Below, in pieces: positions 33,301 to 41,234 of a stretch of DNA of 64,000 nt (position 1 is its first letter; each line of letters starts with the position of its first letter). A program made the position numbers and the translations under genes. The stretch covers positions 248,001 to 312,000 of the forward strand of contig CAZVUO010000004.1 in NCBI GenBank assembly GCA_964630235.1. The letters are read 5' to 3'. Origin of the DNA: JBFLYH01 sp964630235 (GTDB taxonomy: Bacteria; Oederibacteriota; JAAXVQ01; JAUVAV01). The notes below the pieces were generated by a model. The model searched no databases. It worked only from the letters and a program-made list of their open reading frames with translations, and was not told the origin of the DNA.

Positions 33301-36300
33301 TTGGTGGCCACCGTCTGCTGATTGAGCCCGTTCTCACGGTTGGCGAGGATCTCCGTGTAGGTGCTGCGCGAGGCGTTGATGCCGAAATTGTTGTTCGCGA
33401 GCGATTCCAGGGAAACCCCGCTTTCCACGTCGTCATACCGGGTATAGGTGGTCCCGTACACATTCGTGGCGAGGGTTTCCTGATTGAGCCCGTTCCACGC
33501 GTTGGCCTTGACGTCGGTATAGGTCTGCCGCGCGGCGACCAAGCCGTAATTACTCGTGGTCCAGGACTCCTCGCTGACGCCCGTGGCGGCATCGTCAAAA
33601 TTCGTGGTCACGGTGCTGTAGCGGCTCACGGCCGTGGTCTGGCGGTTCAACCCCGTGGTCTCGTTGGCGTCAATGACGGCCAGGGATACACGGGCGTCTT
33701 CGACGCCGAAATTGTTCCAGCTGAGCGACGCGACGGAGGTTCCGTACACCGCGTCGTCATACTGCGTCAGGGTGGTGCCGTAATTGTTGCTGCCCAGGGT
33801 GTACTGGTTCAAGCCCGTCTCGGTGTTGGCCACGATGGTCGTGTCCGTTATTTTGCTGGCGCCCAGACCAAAATTGTTCACCGCGTGCGAGAAAAGCGCC
33901 ACGCCATAGTCATCGTCATCATACTGCGTTTCCGTCGTGCCGAAAGCATTGACCGCCTGGGTGCGGGTATTGAGGCCGCTGATGATGCTGGCGTCAATCT
34001 CCGTGAAGGTCACGCGCGAGGCGCCAAGGCCGTAAACGTTCTGCGCCACCGACCGTTCCGCCACGCCGGTTTCCTCGGACTCGTATTCCGTCCAGGTGGT
34101 GCCGTAGTCGTTGACCGCCTCGGTTTCCTCGTTCAAGCCGTTCCACGCGTTGGCTTCGATCTCCGTGTGGGTATCCCGCGAGGACAACAATCCGAAGCGG
34201 TTCGCGGCGTCCGAATCCAGGGAAACGCCTGTTTCGTGTTCGTCATAACGGGTAACGGTTTGGCCGTAGCGGTTGGTGGCCGTGGTTTCCCGGTTCAAGC
34301 CGTTCCAGACATTGGCGGCGATATCCGTATGCGTATGCCGGGTGGCGCCCAGCCCGTAGCGGTTGTCCGCGTCCGAGTTTTGGGCCGTGCCGTATTGCAG
34401 GTCGTCATAGCGCGTGACCGTGGTGCCGTAATCATTGGTCGCGGTGGTTTCCCGGTTCAAGCCGTTCCAGACGTTGGCCGCCACGCTGGTCTGGGTGATG
34501 CGGGTGGCGTGCAACCCGAAATTGTTCTCCGCGAGGGAACTGACGGCCACGCCCGCATCCTGGTCGTCATACTGGGTGGTGGTCCGCCCGTAGAGGTTGA
34601 CCGCGGTAGTGCGGGTATTCATCCCGTTGAAGGTGTTGGCGTCAATATCCGTGAACGTCAAGCGGCTCGCGCCCAGCCCGAAGTTGTTAAGCGCCAGCGA
34701 CCATTCCGCGGCGCCGCTTTGCTGTTCGTCGTAGAACGTCCAGGTCGTGCCGTAGGCATTGTCCGCGCGGGTACTGATGTTCAGGCCGTTGCGCCGGCTG
34801 GCGTTGATCTGGGTGGCTGTCTGCCGGGTGGATCCCAGGCCGAAATAGTTCTCCGCCCAGGAATATTCAGCCTTGCCGGTCTCGTCTTCGTCAAACTCGG
34901 TCACGGTCAGCGCGTAGGCGTTGCGGGCCGCGGTGCGGATGTTCAGGCCGTTCCAGTCGTTCGCGTCAATGTCCGTCTCGGTATAGCGCGTGGCGCCTAG
35001 GCCGTAATTATTCCAGCCGAACGATTCTTCCGCGACGCCGGTCTCCGCCTCGTCGTACAGGGTCAAGGACCGGCCGTAGGCATTGACCGCGTCCGTCTGG
35101 ATGTTCAGGCCGTTCCAGGTATTGGCCGTGATGACCGAATCCGTGACCGCGGAAGCGCCCAGACCGTAATTGTTCTCCGCGTGGGAAGCAAGGGCCACGC
35201 CGGTCGCGGCGGAGTCGTAATCCGTGGCGGTCGTGCCATAGGCATTGACCGCAACCGTGGCCTGGTTGAGCCCGGTATCGGTGTTGGCCCGAATGGTGGT
35301 AAAGGTGTCGCGGGTGTCCAGCAGGCCGTAGTTGTTCTCGGCCAGGGACCAGCGCGCGGTGCCGTAGTCTTCGTTGTCGTACACGGTATAGGTTTGCCCG
35401 TAGTCATTCCGGGCCAGCGTGTGGTTGTTGAGGCCGTTTTCAATATTGGCGTCAATGCGCGTGGCGGTCAGGCGGGTGGATTTGAGCCCGAATTGATTCA
35501 GCGCCAGTGATTGCTCGGCCACGCCGTAGCGGTCGTCGTCGTATTCCGTGTAGGTCCAGCCGTAGTCGGAGGCGGCCAGGGTCCACTGGTTGAGCCCGTT
35601 GTACGTGTTGGCGCTGATATCGGTTTCAGAATGACGGCTCGCGCCCAGCCCGAAGTGATTGTCCGCCACGGAGTTCAGGGCCACGCCGGTCAGGTGCTGG
35701 TCATATTCAGTCCGGGTCGTGCCGTAGCGGTTAACGGCCACGGTCTCCTGATTGAGCCCGTTCCAGGTGTTGGCCGTGACGTCGGTGTGCGTCTGCCGGG
35801 TCGCGCCAATGCCCACGTTGTTGTTGGCGTCCGACGCCGTCGCGACGCCGTAGACCGCACTGTCATAATACGTACGGGTCTGGCCATAGGCATTGGACGC
35901 GAGGGTTTCCTGATTCAAGCCGTTCCAGTGGTTGGCCGTAACCAGGGTGTGGGTAAAGCGTGAATCCAGGAGCCCGTAATTGTTCAGGGCCAGGGACTGA
36001 ACCGCCACCCCGGTATCTTCATTATCATAGAGCGTGAGCGTGCTGCTGTACGCGCTGACCGCATATGTGTAGTCGTTCAGGCCGTTTTCCACGTTGGCGG
36101 CGATCTGGGTCTGGCTCTCCAAGGTGGCGCCCAGCCCGAACCGGTTTACCGCGTAGCTGGCTGTCGCCACGCCGTATTCCTCGCTGTCGTAAATCGTCCG
36201 CGTGGCGCCGTACTCGTTGACCGCGTAGGTCTGCTCGTTGAGGCCGTTATACGTATTGGCCTGAATGTCGGTCAGGGTTTCCCGCGTGGCGCCCAGGCCG

Positions 36301-39300
36301 AACTGATTGCGGGCATAGGATTGCAGGGACACGCCGCTTTGCTGGTCATCGTAGAGGGTGGTGGTTTCGCCGTACGCGTTGCTCGCGAAAGTGGCCTGGT
36401 TCAGCCCGTTGTAGGTATTGGCCTGGATCAGGGTGTCCGTGTCGCGGCTGGCCCCCAGGCCGTAGACGTTCTCCGCCCGGGATTGCACAGACACGCCGTA
36501 GACGGCGTCGTCATAGGTCGTGGTGGTTTTGCCGTACGCGTTCCTGGCCACGGTTGTCCGGTTCAAGCCGTTCCAGGTGTTGGCGTCAATGTCCGTGCCC
36601 GTGCGCCGGCTGGCGAGGATGCCGAACTTGTTGGCCGCGTCAGAATGCAGGGACACACCGTATTCCCGGTCGTCGTAATAGGTCACGGTCCTTCCGTAGT
36701 CGTTCTCCCCGGTCGTGACCTGGTTCAGGCCGTTGTACACATTCCCCAGGATGGCGGTATGCGTCACCAGGGTGGCGCCCAGACCGAAATTGTTTTCAGC
36801 CCAGGATTCAACGGACAGGCCGTAGGTGTCGTCGTAGAACGTGGTGGTGGCACCGTATTCGTTGACCGCGACGGTCTTCTCGTTCAAGCCCGTGTCATGG
36901 CTGGCAGTGATCACGGTGCGGCTTTGGCGGGTGGCGCCCAGGCCAAAGTTGTTGTACGCCATGGACTCCTCGGCCACGCCTGACTGCTGGTGGTCATAGC
37001 GCGTCACGGTCGTCCCGTAGGCGTTCGCGGCCAGCGTCAATTCGTTGAGCCCGTTAAAAACATTGGCGTAAATTTTCGTCCGCGTTTCGCGGGTGGCGCC
37101 CAGGCCAAAGTTGTTGAGCGCCAGGGACTCCTCCGCGGTTCCGTATTTTTCATCGTCGTACTCGGTGGTGGTGGTGCCGTACTCATTGACCGCCACGGTC
37201 TCCTGGTTCAGGCCGTTGTTGCGGTTGGCCGTGATCGCCGTGCGGGTCTTCCGGCTGGCCTCCAGCCCGTAGTTGTTGTCCGCGTCGGACTCCAGGGCCA
37301 CCCCGCTGATCTGCTCGTCATAGCGCGTCAGGGTGGTGCCGTAGGCGTTGGATGCCAGGGTCTCGCGGTTCAGCCCGTTGAAAATATTGGCGGTAATTTC
37401 GGTGTGGGTTCTCAGGGTCTTGCCCAGCCCGAAGTTGTTTTCCGCGTTGGATTCCAGGGCCACGCCGGTCTCCCCGCTCTCGTAGCGGGTGACCGTGGTG
37501 CCGTAGGCATTGCGTCCCACGGTCACCTCGTTCAGGCCGTTGAACGTATTGGCCTGGATGGCGGTATACGTCTCTTCCGTGGCGATCAAGCCAAAGTTGT
37601 TGAACGTGTAGGACCGGGTCGCGACCCCGTGGCGGCCGCCCTCCACGCTGTCGTATTCGGTCAGGGTGGTGCCGTATCTATTTTGCGCCTTGGTCCGGAG
37701 ATTCTGGCCGGTATGGATGTCCGCCTCGATGACGGTCGCGGTGTCCAGCGTGTATCCCAGGCCGAAATTGTTGATCGCCCGGCTCGCGACCGCCACGCCG
37801 TAGGGACCGTCCGTCACCGTGTCATACGTGGTGTGGGTCCGGCCGTAGGCGTTGGTGGCCAGGGTTTCCCGGGTCAGCCCGTGCCGGATATCCATATCCA
37901 CCCGGCTCTCCGTGAGACGCGTGGCCAGCAGCCCGAAATAATTGTTGGTAACCTGGCGGCTTTCCAGACCGGTCACGGGATCAAAGTCGTGGCTCGTGGT
38001 GATGCCGTAGAGGCTGCGCGAAACGCGGGCCGTGGTCATCCCCGTATCCGCTTCGTACTCCGCCTGGGTAAAGGACTGGCGCGAGGCCTCCAGCCCGATG
38101 GTGGCGACCCGGCGGCTGCGGACCGCGTCCCCGTGGATATCGTAGTCGCTATAGGTGGTGCCCAGGTCATCCGTGCTGGTGTTGGTCAGCAGACGGCCCT
38201 CGCCGTCATACTCGAAATCGTAGGACTCCTTGTAGCGCCCATCCAGCACGCCGAAGTTGTCCTGCTGCATCTGGAATTGGACCAGGGCGTCCCGGTCGAA
38301 TTCCTTCTCCATGGTGGTCAGCAGGTTCTTGCTCAACGCCCGGGTGAGGAATCCCTCCCAGTCATAGTCATTGGTCGTGATGGTGTTGCGGCCGTACACC
38401 ACGCCGTAGTGGTCCAGACGCAGGTTTTCGGTGGCAAGCGCGTCCCGGTTGAACTGGGTGATGGTCGCCCCTTTCAGGTCCGTTTCCTTGCTCACGGTCA
38501 TGAACCCTTCGTCGTCATATTCATTGACCGTCCACTGCTGCCGCGCGTGGCCGTACTTGTTTTCCCGGTAAGAGACCACCACCAGTTCGTCAATGTTGTA
38601 GTAGTTCTGGGTCGTGCCGTTGGCATCGCGGGATTCGCTGTAGGTCATATAGCCATTACTGTCATATTCGAAATTGGAAAACTCCTCGCGGGGGAACCCG
38701 AATTTCTTGACCCGCCTGGTCTCCCGCATCAGGCCGTCCTCGTCGAACTTATTGTAGGCCGTGCCGCGCTGGTCGTCCGTGACACTGGTCACCAGCTCGC
38801 CTGCCTGGTATTGGTAGGTGGTGAACTTGCGCTTGGGGAACCCATAGACATCAATCCGCTCGCTGTCTTCCATCAGGCCGTCGCCGTCATAGTTGTTCCG
38901 GGTGATGCCCCGGCTGTCGCGCTGAAAGCTCTTTGCCAGCTCGCCGCTGGTGTTGTAAACATTCTTGACCCAGTTCTGCCGGGGGAACCCGTGGTGGTTC
39001 ACCCGGTGGACGGTATCGGCCAGTTCATTGACGTCGAAAGTCGTTATGCTCCTGCCCTTGACATCCCGTGAAACGCTCTCGGTCAGAATGCCGTCGGTAT
39101 AGGTGCGTTCTTCCACCGACCGGCGCGGGAAGCCGATCTGGTTGATCCGGGTGATCTGGACCGGGTCCTCGAATTTATTGTAGTCCGTCGTGGTCTTGCC
39201 CTTGCGGTCCACCATCAGCGACTGGGTCAGGCGTCCGCGGGCATACTGATGGGTGGTTTGCTGCGCGCGTCCCCACTTGTCCTCCTGGTGGACGAAATAG

Positions 39301-40979
39301 GGTTTGCCATAGGCGTTATACAGCGTCTGGGAGCTGCCGCCGGGGCCGGTTTCGCGGCTGGCCACCAGGTGTTCCCCGACGTAGTCGTAATGGGAAACGG
39401 TCTGCAGACCGTTGTTTTTCGTAAAGACCACCTGCTGGGGCTGTTCGCTCTGGCCGCCGAGGTAGGTCGTGGTGCGTACGCCGAACGCCTCCAGGGTTTG
39501 GGAGATCCGGAGCCCGCTGTCATCCACTGAATAGCTGGTGGGTTCGACCACGCCGCTGTTTTTAATCTTCACTTTCTGGTCGGGCAGTTTGGTTTTGACG
39601 TCAAAGCGGGTGAACGTCATGCTTTTGTGGTCGTAACTCAGACTGCTGACCAGATTCCCCTGCTCGTCATAGGCAAAGTGCGAGAGCTCGAATTCGTTCT
39701 CACTGCGGATGCGGTTGCCTTTGGCATCATACGTATACTCGGTCCGAAGGCCGTTATCGTCCGTCTTCGCGGTCACGCGTCCGTTGCCGTCATACTCCTT
39801 GCGGATCTGCTGGGTAAAAGACTGGGGCCCCACGGAAATCGTGACCGTATCCAGCGACGACAGGATATTGCCCTTGTCGTCCAGCACGTAACTGGTCTTG
39901 GTCTCCTGGCCTTCTTCCTTGATGCCGATGACGCGCCCGGCCAGATCGTAGTAAGTTGTTTTTTCCACGGGCGCTCCGCCTTCGGCCTTCACCGTGTGTT
40001 CGAAGCGTGACCGGACCCGGCCGTTTTCATCCACGGCGTAGGTGTACGTGTGCGTGCCGGTCTTGTCCTGCAGCCGGACCACGCGGCCGCTTTCGTCAAA
40101 GTCCTTGACCGCGACGTCCTCCACCGCCTGGCCGCCGGCCCCCGTGAGCAATTTGCGCTCGGTCTTACGGACCAGCTGCCCCTTGTCATCCACCAGGTTG
40201 TCGTGCAGGGTGCGCACGCCGTCTTCGACCGATTCCACCAGCTGCCCATTTTTGAAATGCTTGACCTTCACATGCCCGGCCGTGTCGCGTTCAGTGGTGG
40301 TGACGATCTCGCCCTGGGCGTCACGCTGGTATTCAATGTCGGTCCGCACGCCGTTCTCGTCCACCTTGCTCTGGACGGAGCCGGTGTCGGGTTCCAGGAA
40401 CACCCGGTAGGTTTTGCCGGTTCCCATTTCCCGCTCCACGTAGCTCGTGGTTTTGCCGCGGCTGTTTTTCTCGTACTGGCTGTAAAATTTGGTGCCTTGC
40501 GCGTTGGTGATCTGGATGATATTCCCCTGAGGGTCAAAGCTCTTGGTCTCCGTGCCCGCGCGCCCGGTTTTCACCAGCTTGAGCACCGTGCCCTGGCTGG
40601 AACGGAAATATTTGGTGCGTGAGATCAGATCCCCCGAAGCGTCCCGTTCCTCGACCGGCATGCCTTCTTCATAACGCGTGACTTTTCCGTCCTTGTCCTT
40701 CACTTCCTGCAGGCGGCCCCGGTCGTCGTATTTCCGCACCTCGCCGTCCACGAGGATCACGGTGACCACGGCTTCGCCTTCAGCCAGTTCCACGACCTGG
40801 GTGCTTTTAACCTTTTTGCCCATGTCGCGCAGCTGATCCAGGATGGAATTCAGCAGCCGGTCCGAAGCGGCCTGGGCCAGAGCCAGCGGCCCGAGGACAA
40901 GTCCGACAGCGACTGCGCCCAGGATAAGATCGCGGATGAATCGCGTGGCGTCGAGATGACTTGGACGGTTGGAAGTCAT
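27348..40979 (-). CDS. Giant secreted repeat protein (4,543 residues; YD-like and 54-residue repeats)
   Basis: Unrecognised as a whole. Residues 1-38 look like a signal peptide (LILGAVAVGLVLGPLALAQAA). About 40-590 hold irregular YD/RHS-type repeats (YDDRGRLQEV, YDAKGNRIRSE). About 592-1044 hold nine units of about 50 residues with GFPR or YG cores. Residues 1045-2941 hold 35 units of 54 residues (YG-T-T-YDD, YGVA--S, NNFGLGATR, NGLN). Copies then decay (to about 3900), a non-repetitive segment follows (about 3900-4300), and YD repeats return (about 4305-4500). There is no RHS core, toxin domain, autotransporter barrel or sorting signal. The protein is rich in Thr, Asn, Tyr, Gly and Asp and very poor in Cys. 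AGGAGG lies eight bases before the ATG. It is flanked by its own promoter and terminator. It may be a surface fibre, adhesin or cell-interaction protein; this is inference. Confidence 0.93.
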   Translation of the reverse strand: MTSNRPSHLDATRFIRDLILGAVAVGLVLGPLALAQAASDRLLNSILDQLRDMGKKVKSTQVVELAEGEAVVTVILVDGEVRKYDDRGRLQEVKDKDGKVTRYEEGMPVEERDASGDLISRTKYFRSSQGTVLKLVKTGRAGTETKSFDPQGNIIQITNAQGTKFYSQYEKNSRGKTTSYVEREMGTGKTYRVFLEPDTGSVQSKVDENGVRTDIEYQRDAQGEIVTTTERDTAGHVKVKHFKNGQLVESVEDGVRTLHDNLVDDKGQLVRKTERKLLTGAGGQAVEDVAVKDFDESGRVVRLQDKTGTHTYTYAVDENGRVRSRFEHTVKAEGGAPVEKTTYYDLAGRVIGIKEEGQETKTSYVLDDKGNILSSLDTVTISVGPQSFTQQIRKEYDGNGRVTAKTDDNGLRTEYTYDAKGNRIRSENEFELSHFAYDEQGNLVSSLSYDHKSMTFTRFDVKTKLPDQKVKIKNSGVVEPTSYSVDDSGLRISQTLEAFGVRTTTYLGGQSEQPQQVVFTKNNGLQTVSHYDYVGEHLVASRETGPGGSSQTLYNAYGKPYFVHQEDKWGRAQQTTHQYARGRLTQSLMVDRKGKTTTDYNKFEDPVQITRINQIGFPRRSVEERTYTDGILTESVSRDVKGRSITTFDVNELADTVHRVNHHGFPRQNWVKNVYNTSGELAKSFQRDSRGITRNNYDGDGLMEDSERIDVYGFPKRKFTTYQYQAGELVTSVTDDQRGTAYNKFDEDGLMRETRRVKKFGFPREEFSNFEYDSNGYMTYSESRDANGTTQNYYNIDELVVVSYRENKYGHARQQWTVNEYDDEGFMTVSKETDLKGATITQFNRDALATENLRLDHYGVVYGRNTITTNDYDWEGFLTRALSKNLLTTMEKEFDRDALVQFQMQQDNFGVLDGRYKESYDFEYDGEGRLLTNTSTDDLGTTYSDYDIHGDAVRSRRVATIGLEASRQSFTQAEYEADTGMTTARVSRSLYGITTSHDFDPVTGLESRQVTNNYFGLLATRLTESRVDMDIRHGLTRETLATNAYGRTHTTYDTVTDGPYGVAVASRAINNFGLGYTLDTATVIEADIHTGQNLRTKAQNRYGTTLTEYDSVEGGRHGVATRSYTFNNFGLIATEETYTAIQANTFNGLNEVTVGRNAYGTTVTRYESGETGVALESNAENNFGLGKTLRTHTEITANIFNGLNRETLASNAYGTTLTRYDEQISGVALESDADNNYGLEASRKTRTAITANRNNGLNQETVAVNEYGTTTTEYDDEKYGTAEESLALNNFGLGATRETRTKIYANVFNGLNELTLAANAYGTTVTRYDHQQSGVAEESMAYNNFGLGATRQSRTVITASHDTGLNEKTVAVNEYGATTTFYDDTYGLSVESWAENNFGLGATLVTHTAILGNVYNGLNQVTTGENDYGRTVTYYDDREYGVSLHSDAANKFGILASRRTGTDIDANTWNGLNRTTVARNAYGKTTTTYDDAVYGVSVQSRAENVYGLGASRDTDTLIQANTYNGLNQATFASNAYGETTTLYDDQQSGVSLQSYARNQFGLGATRETLTDIQANTYNGLNEQTYAVNEYGATRTIYDSEEYGVATASYAVNRFGLGATLESQTQIAANVENGLNDYTYAVSAYSSTLTLYDNEDTGVAVQSLALNNYGLLDSRFTHTLVTANHWNGLNQETLASNAYGQTRTYYDSAVYGVATASDANNNVGIGATRQTHTDVTANTWNGLNQETVAVNRYGTTRTEYDQHLTGVALNSVADNHFGLGASRHSETDISANTYNGLNQWTLAASDYGWTYTEYDDDRYGVAEQSLALNQFGLKSTRLTATRIDANIENGLNNHTLARNDYGQTYTVYDNEDYGTARWSLAENNYGLLDTRDTFTTIRANTDTGLNQATVAVNAYGTTATDYDSAATGVALASHAENNYGLGASAVTDSVITANTWNGLNIQTDAVNAYGRSLTLYDEAETGVAEESFGWNNYGLGATRYTETDIDANDWNGLNIRTAARNAYALTVTEFDEDETGKAEYSWAENYFGLGSTRQTATQINASRRNGLNISTRADNAYGTTWTFYDEQQSGAAEWSLALNNFGLGASRLTFTDIDANTFNGMNTRTTAVNLYGRTTTQYDDQDAGVAVSSLAENNFGLHATRITQTSVAANVWNGLNRETTATNDYGTTVTRYDDLQYGTAQNSDADNRYGLGATRHTHTDIAANVWNGLNRETTATNRYGQTVTRYDEHETGVSLDSDAANRFGLLSSRDTHTEIEANAWNGLNEETEAVNDYGTTWTEYESEETGVAERSVAQNVYGLGASRVTFTEIDASIISGLNTRTQAVNAFGTTETQYDDDDYGVALFSHAVNNFGLGASKITDTTIVANTETGLNQYTLGSNNYGTTLTQYDDAVYGTSVASLSWNNFGVEDARVSLAVIDANETTGLNRQTTAVSRYSTVTTNFDDAATGVSEESWTTSNYGLVAARQTYTDVKANAWNGLNQETLATNVYGTTYTRYDDVESGVSLESLANNNFGINASRSTYTEILANRENGLNQQTVATNTYGTTTTFYDDLTYGVAVRSEAENNYGLGASRQTTTYTQANLANGLNTRTLAVNDYGWTETFYENQSVGTADWSRAHNNFGLGATRDTVTDVTASAVNGLNVQTISYSAYGTTVTNYESAVYGTADTSTTYNNFGLDATRVTSTDITASPDTGLNIQTEAWSAYSYTRTNYDYLDSGTALPGSFTRNNYGLGATRETTTTKLLVNKFNGLNRETETTNAYGKTTTVFDAEETGLALYSDAANNYGIGLTRNTHTVNNANPWNGLNQATLATNGYGTTITLYDDQTHGQALESFAATNYGLLSTRTTHTLLDARTDNGLNNSSVAYNDYSLTVTNYDGADTGKATSSDSLQNWGLLSVRFTHTDIYANDFTGQNVRTVAANQNGRTESFYKWQGSGVIDYSVSDNNYGAIGSRHATTTFKVNESTGVNEWSFSTAHDKNNPSKILSKTKTFYDPVYGTNTRSESENMYGARLASPTTTTFTTDKWTGINRWSTAVNGLSTTTTEYDAVYGKAEASVADNYRGATFGRHVETIIDASEVTGLNRATYSHSMLSDSWTEYDANGLQDMAVTKMNEGITLGYAVWTLNDYTMDAWTGLMAQSTAMNNLGTTYANYDANGFIDTSWNYSVYGLVYGTYTDYTPDLDTGFNATSVSTAYSAINTSQAISTTTSYYDGHGMAWKAVTSATTGPNSAKVKTSIMTNDIETGVKTYTSTTCGLSDSQTWSNVKGVDIKTITNSYLGPYAGRTTTDWTVRYDADTGIRRESYSESGLNRTRSYFTAHGLPVAGVYQQKRSFYGAAEGAYYEETEVADSSGEDLHWSGNPKKTVSRTAISITENYNDVNGFTYASWAGNMYGAAGDALTYTTYAVNPDTGLNSSSTQYKYSSPGNRYGEARTYSTYDGTFGVATYTKAWNKKGDVTETSTGFNHSTGMTNSSVTTGKNEYRHTGGSFDSNGRKGSATTSQKSGKDSTETYNSTYWYNNWTGLLTKETRSGSQNKTVYYDAHGVENSSYGENSSYPGGQARDVTRYYGTSNMGDPTTAAVTYSGAGYGETVTIVQHDLSRANENQDRLAMMPTWAEVTYNYGNFVTDATVIYNMTENGPIAATVTDNQGSEVWIINNGYEQSAIQTRSRVNNDGSTFTWVYTDTPTGPFHTSADISYTLYMGTHTGVGTETYTSSGILTRQVLNNNETWDETITFQNDGTYVTTATGRREDGVNTSYSYTGVNEIATSSDDKGVTTWDPATQRRTSTTGGLGTFTYTYSGAAVIGIQGEAAAGGQVKMDQYWNLREWTDSKGVVHSYTPATKNKAYVTQATETFTDSKGTVWTGTVHYKSAGFYFDHSTLKATNAKLDSQAADNTVTMDKAKAFAFLKTLIAKYNTEKETFSWKAPDDPTDPNPGMQQAIMGTLFPLRKTLAEYKLAAFTLDDVTGYGDIEMKTEADGTVAVYYNNIRYLDRQFVKKARYRPVVESRTYTVISDTQPATGDYRNMQKYNNKFYTGDIGNEIAVKSSRQVVTGTKTETYFVEIIADDPSTEENEYREIEHAQQAYNQLNQPLYQSRTREVTLYSTQWTMIEKHWFKKEDGWMWVDAGVDSEQYHADVLSQKTVTYAAAPFGAEGLATASATNLRKYRTSSGNKAGGASLAGGLAVPADSGKGRAQGAAEPAQGVAETIGKALASTVPGTMAQAVTDTYQRVFGAAYESSLLKRLLGASLANPVVEEVRANLAGAPAAAPDADIALQVDKNVQQAAEFKRDEQGRVVQAVDQRGLTHDFKYEPQGFSQTIQYGDRTLCVRFYDNDGRLQTENVDGRSRVFNYAADGQMKLTEHTAAGAVTMEYDADGRLLQFSQGSQKTVYQYTNQENNAYTATVFGPTGAFLESRHYQNGKLVSKKTAAGSVVKYDYLSDQDGKVLAVTQEVTDTDGAKTYLKYNSDGRLITATGKHAERVVKMAEEGTLSEAAFKFELLGKDPFEEQRLEGLRLNQQPAFAPFKP
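32157..37847 (-). repeat. Array of 35 tandem 162-bp (54-codon) repeats within the giant gene
   Basis: Counted from the translation: 35 consecutive units, nearly all 53-57 codons, covering residues 1045-2941 (1,897 residues, mean 54.2). Consensus segments in order: YGTT-T-YDD; a variable dipeptide then YGVA or TGVA; S-A-NNFGLGATR; T-T-I-AN; WNGLN-ET-A-NA. Unit spacing stays in frame and the DNA varies much more than the protein core. Units 21 and 22 share a 29-base identical run exactly 162 bases apart (34282-34310, 34444-34472). Confidence 0.93.
38010..39205 (-). repeat. About nine 50-residue transitional repeats in the giant gene
   Basis: Residues about 592-1044. Each unit starts RGTT or KGKT plus YD-like residues (KGKTTTDYN, RGITRNNYDGDG, RGTAYNKFDEDG), has an N--GFPR or N-YG core in the middle and a YD-like end (EYDDEGFMT, EYDSNGYMT). 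They link the YD-type N-terminal part to the 54-residue array. Boundaries are approximate. Confidence 0.75.
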
Positions 40980-41234
40980 ACTCGCTCCCTCCTCAATTGC
41001 TGGGAAATTTTTGCAAAAACCCAGATAAATACGTCAATTTATTATCTTTCGATTGAAGTATATCATAGGAAAAACGCCTTTGCAAATGAGGGGGTCATTT
41101 AAAACCTTTTATTATCAATGGTTTTCTTTGATTTGGGAGTCCGGAGGGTGTGCTGTAAAAAACCATGATTTTCGGGTGTTGGAATAATCCCTTGTTTTCA
41201 ACGCTGTTGGGGAATGCCGGAAAAAGAAGGGATA
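40980..41234. other. A/T-rich spacer upstream of the giant gene
   Basis: 255 bases, strikingly A/T-rich compared with the surrounding DNA. It contains the promoter at 41057-41085 and the Shine-Dalgarno of the giant gene. The part next to ispF (41100-41234) shows no gene, hairpin or repeat that I can recognise; long A and T tracts could favour DNA bending or regulator binding. Confidence 0.6.
41057..41085 (-). promoter_or_regulatory. Strong sigma70-type promoter of the giant gene
   Basis: Minus strand TTGCAA (41080-41085), a 17-base spacer and TATACT (41057-41062), with TG one base before the -10 (TGATATACT). Start expected near 41050, giving a leader of about 70 bases before the ATG at 40979. 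Confidence 0.75.

Noticed and set aside
31659..35000. Plus-strand open frame of 1,113 residues (and others of up to 693 residues) opposite the giant gene
   Set aside because: It is antisense to the 54-residue array; the regular codon pattern of the repeats keeps the opposite frame open. The translation has no family features and is low-complexity.
32157..37847. Tandem repeats suggesting a CRISPR array or satellite DNA
   Set aside because: The period is 162 bases, in frame, with codon-level variation and a conserved protein core, so it is coding; there are no short identical repeats with unique spacers.
27348..40979. Classical RHS polymorphic toxin
   Set aside because: YD repeats are present, but the RHS core end motif, a variable toxin tip and an immunity gene are not seen downstream.
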